This document shows positions 52,725 through 60,324 of a stretch of 64,000 bases of DNA, piece by piece. The stretch is from Bog-473 sp963791455. Its GTDB lineage: Bacteria; Actinomycetota; Acidimicrobiia; Acidimicrobiales; RAAP-2. A program made the translations under genes and the position numbers. Position 1 is the stretch's first letter; each line of letters opens with the position of its first letter. The DNA lies in assembly GCA_963791455.1 (NCBI GenBank), contig CAWBSM010000002.1:310001-374000 (forward strand). Reading direction: 5' to 3'. The notes under the pieces were generated by a model that was given only the letters and a program-made list of their open reading frames with translations, ran no database searches and was not told the DNA's origin.

Positions 52725-53647
52725 GGGGGATCCGGATCTCCGGTTGGGGCATCGCCGTGCCGGACAAGATCGTCACCAACGACGACATGGCGGTGAGCCT
52801 CGACACGAGCGATGAGTGGATCGTCGAGCGTACCGGCATCCGCGAGCGCCACATCGGCGGCACCACCTCGGGCTTGGCGATCGAGGCTGCCCAGGCCGCA
52901 CTGACCTGCGCTCGGCGGACGCCCCAGGACATCGACCACCTCGTACTGGCGACGACCACGCCGGACACGATCGTGCCCGGCACCGCGTCGACCGTGCAGC
53001 ACGGCATCGGCATGCGGGGGGGCGCCTTCGACATCAACGCCGCTTGCTCCGGTTTCGTCTACGGCCTCATCACCGCGGCGGGTCTCATCGCGATCGGGTC
53101 GGGCCCCGTGCTCCTCGTCGGCTCCGAAACCCTCTCGAAGATCACCGACATGGACGACCGCAAGATCGCCATCATCGTCGGCGACGGCGCGGGCGCCGTC
53201 GTCGTCGAGCCCGTGGAAGGCCCTGGGAGCCTGCTCAGCTGGAACATGAACTCCGACGGATCGCTCAAGCACCTCCTCAAGTGCGAGCACGGCGGCACGC
53301 TTTTCATGGACGGCAAGGAGGTCTTCCGCAAAGCGGTCCGCGTCGTGGTGGAGTCGTCCGAGCGCGCCATGGCCGACGCCGGGCTCGGGCCTGACGACAT
53401 TTCGCTGATGGTGCCCCACCAGGCCAATCTCCGGATCATCCAGGCCGCCTGCCAACGCCTGGGCATCGCCGAAGATCGGACCGTGGTCGTCATCGACCGC
53501 TACGGGAACACTTCCTCGGCCTCCATTCCCCTCGCGCTCCACGACGCCATCTCCAAGGGCCGCGTGCACCCCGGCGACAACCTGTTGCTGACGGGGTTCG
53601 GCGGCGGCATGACCTGGGCCAGCGCGGTCTTCCGCTGGAGCGAATGA
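52721..53647 (+). CDS. 3-oxoacyl-ACP synthase III family (KAS III/FabH-like)
   Basis: 308 residues. The catalytic triad is visible as C109 (INAACSGFVYG), H233 (VPHQANLR) and N263 (YGNTSSAS). FabH-like enzymes start fatty acid or polyketide chains from an acyl-CoA. The GTG start overlaps the thiolase stop by four bases. Beside a thiolase and a thioesterase it could start a short specialised acyl chain. Confidence 0.9.
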   Translation: MRGIRISGWGIAVPDKIVTNDDMAVSLDTSDEWIVERTGIRERHIGGTTSGLAIEAAQAALTCARRTPQDIDHLVLATTTPDTIVPGTASTVQHGIGMRGGAFDINAACSGFVYGLITAAGLIAIGSGPVLLVGSETLSKITDMDDRKIAIIVGDGAGAVVVEPVEGPGSLLSWNMNSDGSLKHLLKCEHGGTLFMDGKEVFRKAVRVVVESSERAMADAGLGPDDISLMVPHQANLRIIQAACQRLGIAEDRTVVVIDRYGNTSSASIPLALHDAISKGRVHPGDNLLLTGFGGGMTWASAVFRWSE

Positions 53648-54516
53648 GCACGGCAGGCGGGGCAGGTCTGACGCTGGTCGTCCTTGCGGCCGGCCGGGCC
53701 AAGCGCTATGGCGGCTGTAAGCCACTGGCGCCCGTCGGGCCGCACGGCGAAGCGGTCATCGACCTGGTGGCCTCCGATGCGTTGGCGGCGGGGTTCGAGA
53801 CCATCGTCCTGGTGCTAGGCCCGAGCACCGGTCCGGCCATCCGCTATCACGTCGAGCACACCTGGCCCGCCGCCGTCGACGTGCGCTTCGCGACCCAACC
53901 AACGCCGCTCGGCACCGTCAACGCCGTCCTGTGCGCCTCGGACTCAGTGGGGGACTCGCCCTACGGCGTCGGCAATGCCGACGACATCTACGGGCGCGAC
54001 GGGTGCGCCCTGCTGGCGGCGCATCTGCGGGAATTCACCGACACCAACGTCTTGGTGGGCTACCGCCTCGCCGACGCCGTCATCGGCTTCTCGCCCGTGA
54101 CCCGGGGCATCTGCCGGGTGGCCGACGACGGGCGGCTCCTCGGGATCGACGAGCGGCGACAGGTGCACGCGACGGGAGAAGGCGGCTTCGTCGTCGAGGA
54201 CGGGCTCGAGCCGACCGCGCTGTCGGCGGACGCCCGGGTCTCCATGAACCTCTGGGGCTTCACCCCGGCCTTCCACAAGATGCTCCAGGCCGCCATGGAG
54301 GCTGCCGGCGACGCGTCTGAGGAGTCCGAAGTCCTGCTGCCCGAGGTAGTGGCCCAGTCGCTCGGCACCAGCCCCTTCAGCGTGCTGGCCGCCCAGGGCC
54401 GCTGCATCGGGGTGACGCATCCCGACGATCTTGCCCTCGTGCAAGCAGAGCTCAACCGCCAGGTGGCCGACGGCGAACGGCCGGCCGGCCTCTGGCCGTC
54501 CCTGCGCACCCCCTAG
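53644..54516 (+). CDS. NTP-transferase/nucleotidyltransferase family protein
   Basis: 290 residues. The N-terminal LVVLAAGRAKRYGGCKPLAPVG is the glycine-rich NTP-binding loop of sugar-phosphate nucleotidyltransferases. GVGNADDIYGRDGCALL has the acidic motif that binds metal, and MNLWGFTPAF is common in the family. The product would be an NDP-sugar or an analogue. It overlaps the KAS III stop (ATGA) and is the last gene of the operon. Confidence 0.8.
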   Translation: MSTAGGAGLTLVVLAAGRAKRYGGCKPLAPVGPHGEAVIDLVASDALAAGFETIVLVLGPSTGPAIRYHVEHTWPAAVDVRFATQPTPLGTVNAVLCASDSVGDSPYGVGNADDIYGRDGCALLAAHLREFTDTNVLVGYRLADAVIGFSPVTRGICRVADDGRLLGIDERRQVHATGEGGFVVEDGLEPTALSADARVSMNLWGFTPAFHKMLQAAMEAAGDASEESEVLLPEVVAQSLGTSPFSVLAAQGRCIGVTHPDDLALVQAELNRQVADGERPAGLWPSLRTP

Positions 54517-55302
54517 CCGACCGGGGATTTGGCTCAATCCGGGCCCGGACGCGACGCAACCCCGAGTAACCGTTCGGCCGAAGCCTCCCGTGCTCCTCGG
54601 GGCCACGTCAACGATGACCCGCTGGCACCGCGCCGGGGTCGTGTCGGACAACCCCCGCCCGAGCCGGCCTCGGCGACTCCAGGGAAGTCACCGTGACGCA
54701 CCACGGACCATCACAGAACGGATGCACGTGCCCGCTCCGGCTGCACTCCCCTTGCGGGGCTCGCCTCCGGCCCTCGATCCCGCCTTGCAGCGTTCTCTTG
54801 GCTTCCCTCCGGTCCACCTTGCGGCTTTTCTTTGGGCTTCCCTCGCTTGCACCTTTCGGTGCTCGCTTGAGGTTCGGCGGGCTCATGTCTCCGAACTGAA
54901 GACAGGTTGCGCTTCGCGTCACGCGAGGTCAATGGCCAGGCGCGAAATCCAGATGTTCTCCCCATCTTTCTTCTCGTCATCCCCAAGCAGTGCCTCCGCC
55001 ATCCCCAGTTCTTCCCCACGATGGGCACCAACGAAGGCAGCTAGGGGAGGCGTGCAGTCGAGCTCACGCGATCCCCGGAGCTCTCCAAACAAGCGATCGG
55101 CGGGTCCCCCGTTGGGGTCGTCGTCAGCCACGCGAACGCCAGAACGAGCGTTCGGACGGTGACCCGGCACCCAGGTTCGTCGGGCGGAATGCCAACCAGG
55201 GCCGCTCGTCTCTGACGGTCCCTCAAGATGCGCACCCGTCATGCCTAAATTGCAGCACGTGCACGATCCGGCGATCATGCTGGCTCCGTTTGACGCTGCG
55301 TC
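54517..55302. other. Apparently degenerate or non-coding region
   Basis: About 790 bases with no convincing full gene. On the minus strand, near 55080-54919, one open frame ends with a protein-like stretch (LGMAEALLGDDEKKDGEN then a short tail and TGA) and may be the remnant of a lost gene. Around 54760-54900, short near-repeats in Lys/Gly-rich frames occur on the minus strand. Nothing matches a family I know. Confidence 0.5.
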
Positions 55303-57051
55303 GTGTTGAGGTCCAGAGGACGGGATCTCGGTTTTCGAGGGGCTGTCGTCGTGACCATCGTGTGTGTCCTGCCCTGCCTGGTCCCGGCGGGCGCGGCGGC
55401 GATGAGCTCCTCGCGCCAACCCTCCGACGAGAGCTCCAGTAATGCCGGTGCAGCTTTCTACGGCTCCACCGGCGCGCTGAACCTGAACAAGCCGATCGTC
55501 GGGATGGCGGCCACCCCCGATGGCAAGGGCTACTGGCTGGTGGCCTCCGACGGGGGCATCTTCAGCTACGGCGGCGCCGCCTTCTTCGGCTCGACGGGCG
55601 CGCTGAATCTCAACAAGCCGATCGTCGGGATGGCGGCCACCCCCGACGGCAGGGGCTACTGGTTGGTGGCCTCCGACGGGGGCATCTTCAGCTACGGCGA
55701 CGCCGCCTTCTTCGGCTCGACCGGCGCGCTGAACCTCAACAAGCCGATCGTCGGGATGGCGGCCACCCCCGACGGCAGGGGCTACTGGTTGGTGGCCTCC
55801 GACGGGGGCATCTTCAGCTACGGCGACGCCGCCTTCTTCGGCTCGACCGGCGCGCTGAACCTCAACAAGCCGATCGTCGGGATGGCGGCCACCCTCGACG
55901 GGAAGGGCTACTGGCTGGTGGCCTCCGACGGGGGCATCTTCACCTACGGGGACGCCCTCTACGGTGGCTCGACCGGCGGTCTGACCCTGCACAAGCCGAT
56001 CGTCGCGATGGCGGCCACCCCCGACGGGAAGGGCTACTGGCTGGTGGCCTCCGACGGGGGCATCTTCAGCTACGGCGACGCCGCCTTCTTCGGCTCGACG
56101 GGCGGTCTGAACCTCAACAAGCCGATCGTCGCGATGGCGGCCACCCTCGACGGGAAGGGCTACTGGCTGGTGGCCTCCGACGGGGGCATCTTCACCTTTG
56201 GGGGCACGTCGCCTCCCGGCGGCGCGGGCGTCTCGACGTCCGCCGGCTACGCGGGCATGGCGGCTCCCGCCGGGTACACGTCCCAGCAGATGATCTTCGA
56301 CGACCACTTCTCCGGCACCGGCCTCGATCCCACCAAGTGGAACACGTTCATGGGGGCGCAAGGGATCGTGTGGAACAACAACGGGAACCTCCCGCTGCCC
56401 TACTCGGGGCCGAACGTGCCCGGCGACGGGTACGAGGCGGCGATGTTCGGCCCGTCGCAGGTCGGCGTCGACAACGGGCTGACGCTCACGGCCCAGCGCA
56501 ACACGAACGCCTCCGCCGCCGCCTATCCGTGGATCAGCGGCGTGGTGACGACCGAAGGAAAGTTCAGCCTGCCCGCGGGCGGCTGGTACGTCCAGGTCAT
56601 GGCCAAGATGCCCGACCAGTCCCAGGGCATGTGGCCCGCCATCTGGTTCTTGCCGGGCGTCTCGGGCACCGCGGCCAACGAACTGGACGGCTACGAGGGC
56701 GGGCTGACCGGGACCAGCCCGGCAAACCAACAGGGTCACTCCGTGTACTTCCCGAGCCAGGTCCAGCGAGAGGGGAGCGTCTGGAACGCCGGTGCCGACG
56801 TGACCGCCGGGTATCACGTCTATGGCGTCCAGTTCGTCCCGGGCCAGTCGATCACCGCCTACTTCGACGGGCGGCTGGTGTGGCAGGTGCGTGCGTCGAG
56901 CGCCGCCCCCCTCACCGCGGAGCCCTACGAGATCATCCTCTCCCTCGAGGTGGCCACCCCGCGGACATTGTCGTGGCACACCGTCACGACAAGCGCCACC
57001 CCCTCGGCCACCATGGACGTGGCCGAGGTGCAGGCGTACTCGTACTCCTGA
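55303..57051 (+). CDS. Secreted repeat protein with a GH16 endo-glucanase domain
   Basis: 582 residues. A signal peptide (GAVVVTIVCVLPCLVPAGAAA) is followed by six 42-residue repeats with GYWLVASDGGIFSYGDA and an FFGSTGALNLNKPIVGM linker. The C-terminal 250 residues are a GH16 beta-jelly-roll with the active-site motif ELDGYE. Flanking strands are GMWPAIWFLPG and TAGYHVYGVQF. GH16 enzymes cut beta-1,3/1,4-glucans or carrageenan and agar types. The start is GTG 55303 (TTG 55306 is possible). It shares repeats with the gene at 26687 but has a different catalytic part. No GEMM aptamer lies upstream. Confidence 0.85.
   Translation: MLRSRGRDLGFRGAVVVTIVCVLPCLVPAGAAAMSSSRQPSDESSSNAGAAFYGSTGALNLNKPIVGMAATPDGKGYWLVASDGGIFSYGGAAFFGSTGALNLNKPIVGMAATPDGRGYWLVASDGGIFSYGDAAFFGSTGALNLNKPIVGMAATPDGRGYWLVASDGGIFSYGDAAFFGSTGALNLNKPIVGMAATLDGKGYWLVASDGGIFTYGDALYGGSTGGLTLHKPIVAMAATPDGKGYWLVASDGGIFSYGDAAFFGSTGGLNLNKPIVAMAATLDGKGYWLVASDGGIFTFGGTSPPGGAGVSTSAGYAGMAAPAGYTSQQMIFDDHFSGTGLDPTKWNTFMGAQGIVWNNNGNLPLPYSGPNVPGDGYEAAMFGPSQVGVDNGLTLTAQRNTNASAAAYPWISGVVTTEGKFSLPAGGWYVQVMAKMPDQSQGMWPAIWFLPGVSGTAANELDGYEGGLTGTSPANQQGHSVYFPSQVQREGSVWNAGADVTAGYHVYGVQFVPGQSITAYFDGRLVWQVRASSAAPLTAEPYEIILSLEVATPRTLSWHTVTTSATPSATMDVAEVQAYSYS
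55453..56208 (+). repeat. Six 126-bp coding repeats
   Basis: Units begin at 55453, 55579, 55705, 55831, 55957 and 56083. Identity is high, so the tract is prone to change in copy number. A 58-bp tract at 56031-56088 is identical by my reading to 27142-27199. Confidence 0.85.
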
Positions 57052-57092
57052 CCCGTACTCCTGACCCGTACTCCTGACCCGTACTCCTGACG
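57041..57092. repeat. Four tandem 13-bp repeats spanning the stop codon
   Basis: Units CGTACTCCTGACC start at 57041, 57054, 57067 and 57080, the last with one change. The gene's TGA (57049-57051) lies inside the first unit. Because the unit length is not a multiple of three, copy-number changes would not extend the protein unless a unit were altered. Confidence 0.85.
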
Positions 57093-57123
57093 CGTCGCTC
57101 CGGGCGACGTTTCTCGGTCCGGA

Positions 57124-58008
57124 CTAGTGCGGTCCCCGGCGCAAGAGCGCACGCATCTGCTCGGGCGTCAGAGCGCTGGGTTCGGTGCTGGTCAGGAACT
57201 CCTCGAGGATCTCGACGAATCGGACGGGCTCTTCGGCCTGAGGGAAGTGGCCGACTCCCGGCATGATTCGCAGTTGGCTGTTCGGGATGGCCTCGTGGAC
57301 CTTGTGGGCGTGGACCACGGGAATGATGCTGTCTCTTTCCCCCCACACGATCAGCGTCGGCATGTGGGCCGCCAGGTACAGGCGGTCCATGGCGCTCACC
57401 GACTGCCCGCCCGGGTCGATCACGCCCCGCATGGTGGTGACGAAAGCCTTGCGGTTCTCGGGAACGGTCAGGGACTTGTAGGCGCTCCAGACCTCGTCGG
57501 CCCGCGGATTGCGGAGACCAAGGCCGCGGCAGAACCGCGCCACCGTGTCACCCCAGTCGCGGGCGAAGGACGGGAACAGCACCGGCATCACGAACTCGGC
57601 CCCGGGAAGGGTGGCCAGCCGCAGGAGCCAGTTCACCTCGCGGCCAAGTCCACCTGCGTCGACCAGGACGAGACGCTCGCACAGGTCGGGGAACTGATAG
57701 GCGAACTGCAGGGCAACGCCGCCCCCGTAGGACTGGCCGACGACGGTGACCCGCTCGATCTCGAGCAGTTGCAACAGGTCACGCAGGCTGGCGGCGAGAT
57801 TGCCGAGCGAGTAGTCGCCCGGCGGCTTGGCCGATTCCCCGTGACCGAGGAAGTCGGGGGCCAGCACCGCTCGGTCACCTTGCAGCAGCTGCATGGCCGG
57901 GATCCAGGTGCGGGAGCTCCCCGCGATCCCGTGCAGCAGCAACAGCGTCGGCCCCCGGCCGGCCCGCCGGTACCCGATGCGATGCCCGTGGAGGGACGCG
58001 TACTGCAT
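57124..58008 (-). CDS. Alpha/beta hydrolase
   Basis: 294 residues. The nucleophile elbow GQSYGG has Ser, the oxyanion HGIAGSSRTW and DFLGHGES motifs are present, and the late GVGHFPQAEEP carries the His. It is a meta-cleavage-product hydrolase/haloperoxidase-like enzyme without a defined substrate. ATG 58008 has a GGTGAGG seven bases upstream. GTG 58077, which overlaps the SDR stop by four bases, is the alternative. It closes a three-gene operon with SDR and ALDH. Confidence 0.85.
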   Translation of the reverse strand: MQYASLHGHRIGYRRAGRGPTLLLLHGIAGSSRTWIPAMQLLQGDRAVLAPDFLGHGESAKPPGDYSLGNLAASLRDLLQLLEIERVTVVGQSYGGGVALQFAYQFPDLCERLVLVDAGGLGREVNWLLRLATLPGAEFVMPVLFPSFARDWGDTVARFCRGLGLRNPRADEVWSAYKSLTVPENRKAFVTTMRGVIDPGGQSVSAMDRLYLAAHMPTLIVWGERDSIIPVVHAHKVHEAIPNSQLRIMPGVGHFPQAEEPVRFVEILEEFLTSTEPSALTPEQMRALLRRGPH

Positions 58009-58073
58009 CGCGAAGGCCTCACCGAGCCCGGTGGAGCCCTCCGGTCCCGTTGACCGATCGTGACCCGGCGTGT

Positions 58074-58859
58074 TCACAGCGGCGTCACGTAGGCACCCGA
58101 GATGCCGCCGTCGACGAGAAAGGTGGACGCCGTGATGAACGAAGAGTCGTCGCAGGCGAGGAAGGCCGCGGCGGCGGCGATCTCGGAGGCCTCGCCGAAG
58201 CGCCCCATCGGGATGTGCACCAGGCGACGGGCGGCGCGTTCGGGGTCCTTGGCGAAGAGCTCTTGGAGCAGCGGCGTATTGACGGGCCCCGGGCACAGCG
58301 CGTTGACCCGCACCCCCTGGCGGGCGAACTGTACGGCGAGCTCGCGCGACATGGCGAGGACGCCGCCCTTGGAGGCCGTGTAGCTGACCTGGCTCGTCGC
58401 CGCTCCCATGACGGCGACGAACGACGCCGTGTTGATGATCGACCCCTTCCCGCGGGCGAGGAGGTGCGGAAGCGCGTGCTTGCAGCACAGGTAGACCGAC
58501 GTGAGATTGACCCGTTGCACGCGCTCCCAGGCGTCGAGACCCGTGTCGAGGATGGAGTCGTCGTCGGGTGGGCTGATGCCGGCGTTGTTGCAACAGACGT
58601 CGATCCCCCCGAAGCGGGCGGCCACCTCGCCGTACAGCGCCTCTACCTCGTCCGAGGACGTGACGTCAGCCCGGACGAACGTGCCGTCGAGCGCCGCCGC
58701 CACCTCGCCCCCGGCCACCTCGTCGAGGTCGACGACCGCCACCTTGGCCCCCTCCGCGGCGAAGCGCTCGCACATGGCGCGGCCGATGCCGCTGGCGCCA
58801 CCGGTGACGACGGCGACCCGGTCGACCAGTCGCCGGGCGTAGGCGGTTGTCTCGCTCAT
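58074..58859 (-). CDS. Short-chain dehydrogenase/reductase
   Basis: 261 residues of classical SDR. The cofactor motif VVTGGASGIG is at 18-26, NNAG follows, the catalytic Ser is in INTASFVA, and the YxxxK in SYTASKGG. The C-terminal FLVDGGISGAYVTPL is typical. NAD(H) is more likely than NADP(H), because an Asp follows strand 2 (VVDLDEVAG). An alcohol or ketone substrate is unknown. It precedes the ALDH product in a degradative-looking operon. Confidence 0.85.
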   Translation of the reverse strand: MSETTAYARRLVDRVAVVTGGASGIGRAMCERFAAEGAKVAVVDLDEVAGGEVAAALDGTFVRADVTSSDEVEALYGEVAARFGGIDVCCNNAGISPPDDDSILDTGLDAWERVQRVNLTSVYLCCKHALPHLLARGKGSIINTASFVAVMGAATSQVSYTASKGGVLAMSRELAVQFARQGVRVNALCPGPVNTPLLQELFAKDPERAARRLVHIPMGRFGEASEIAAAAAFLACDDSSFITASTFLVDGGISGAYVTPL

Positions 58860-58889
58860 GTCTCTCCTCCGTACCGCGAAGCCGCGCCG

Positions 58890-60242
58890 CTACTCCGAGC
58901 TGATGAAGACGTTCTTCAGTTCGCTGAACGCCTCGAGGGCATCGGGACCGAGCTCCCGGCCGATCCCGGACTGCTTGACCCCGCCGAAGGGCGTCCAGTA
59001 GCGCACCGACGAGTGGGAGTTGACCGACAGCGTCCCCGTCTCGACGGCGCGCGCCACCCGCAGGGCCCGGCCCACGTCGCGCGTCCACAGTGAACCGGAC
59101 AGCCCGTAGGGGGTGCCATTGGCCAGCCGGACCGCGTCGGCCTCGTCCTCGAAGGGGATGACGACCACCACCGGCCCGAAGATCTCCTCGGTCGCGGCAC
59201 GATCGCCCGGGTCGACCGGAGCCAACACCGTCGGCGGGAACCAGTTGCCGGGGCCCTCGGGACAGGTGCCCCGCAGCGCGACGGGAGAGCCGTCGGGCAC
59301 GAACGACGCCACCGTGGCCAGGTGTCCCTCGGATATGAGCGGCCCCATCTCGGTCGCCTCGAGCGTCGGGTCGCCGACGGCGACGCCGGTCACCGCGGGC
59401 TCGAGCAGTGCCATGAAGCGCTCGTACACGGAGCGTTGGACGAGGAGGCGCGAACGCGCGCAGCAATCCTGGCCCGCGTTGTCGAACACGCCGGCGGGGG
59501 CCCGGGCGGCGGCCAGCTCGAGGTCTGCGTCACCGAAGACGATGTTGGCGCTCTTGCCACCGAGCTCGAGCGTGACCCGCTTGATCTGCTCGGCACAGCC
59601 CGCCATGATCTGGCGCCCCACCTCGGTCGAGCCGGTGAAGCACACCTTGCGCACGGCGGGATGGGCCACGAAGCGGGCGCCGACCACGCTGCCTTTCCCG
59701 GGCAGGATCTGGAGCACCCCCTTGGGTAGCCCCGCCTCGAGCGCCAGCTCGCCGATGCGCAACGCGCTGAGTGGGGTCAGTTCGGCCGGCTTGACCACGA
59801 CCGTGTTGCCCGCGGCCAACGCCGGCGCCAGGCCCCAACCCGCGATGGCCATAGGGAAGTTCCACGGCACGATCACGCCCACCACACCGAGCGGCTCGTA
59901 GAAGGTGACGTCGATGCCCCCGGCCACCGGGATCTGCCGCCCGCTCTGGCGCTCGGGCGCGGCGGCGTAGTACTCGAGCACGTCGCGCACGTTGCCCGCC
60001 TCCCAGCGGGCGTTCCCGATCACGTGGCCGGCGTTGGCCACCTCGAGGCCGGCCAGCTCCTCGCGGTGAGTGTCCACTGCGGCGGCGAAGCGCCGCAGCA
60101 GGCGAGCCCGGTCGCCCGGTGCCAGGGCCCGCCACGCGCCGAAGGCGGCGGCGGCCCGCTCGATGGCGGCGTCCGTCTCCGCCGCCGTCAACCCCTCGAC
60201 CTTGGTGATGACCTCGCCGGTGGCGGGGTTGCGCACGTCCAC
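58890..60242 (-). CDS. NAD(P)+-dependent aldehyde dehydrogenase
   Basis: 450 residues. ALDH family: cofactor segment VPWNFPMAIAGWG, LELGGKSA with the general base Glu, and the catalytic Cys in NAGQDCCARSR. FGPVVVVIPF and FGGVKQSGIGRELG close the domain. The start, GTG 60242, is uncertain, because the usual first 20 residues of ALDHs are not clear here and an ATG at 60377 would run into the divergent gene. It is divergent from the CoA ligase and upstream of the SDR by 30 bases. Confidence 0.85.
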   Translation of the reverse strand: MDVRNPATGEVITKVEGLTAAETDAAIERAAAAFGAWRALAPGDRARLLRRFAAAVDTHREELAGLEVANAGHVIGNARWEAGNVRDVLEYYAAAPERQSGRQIPVAGGIDVTFYEPLGVVGVIVPWNFPMAIAGWGLAPALAAGNTVVVKPAELTPLSALRIGELALEAGLPKGVLQILPGKGSVVGARFVAHPAVRKVCFTGSTEVGRQIMAGCAEQIKRVTLELGGKSANIVFGDADLELAAARAPAGVFDNAGQDCCARSRLLVQRSVYERFMALLEPAVTGVAVGDPTLEATEMGPLISEGHLATVASFVPDGSPVALRGTCPEGPGNWFPPTVLAPVDPGDRAATEEIFGPVVVVIPFEDEADAVRLANGTPYGLSGSLWTRDVGRALRVARAVETGTLSVNSHSSVRYWTPFGGVKQSGIGRELGPDALEAFSELKNVFISSE

Positions 60243-60324
60243 GCACTGATCTTTGCCGATGGAGGACCGCCCTCCCCAACCGGCCCCTTCGCACCAGGGA
60301 GGCACGCCGATACAGTGCGGGGCC

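Noticed and set aside
54919..56979. A 686-codon open frame on the minus strand across the GH16 gene
   Set aside because: It is the shadow of the 126-bp repeats (periodic 'VGGHQPVA') opposite a gene with a signal peptide and a GH16 active site. Only its last part, outside the GH16 gene, might be a gene remnant.
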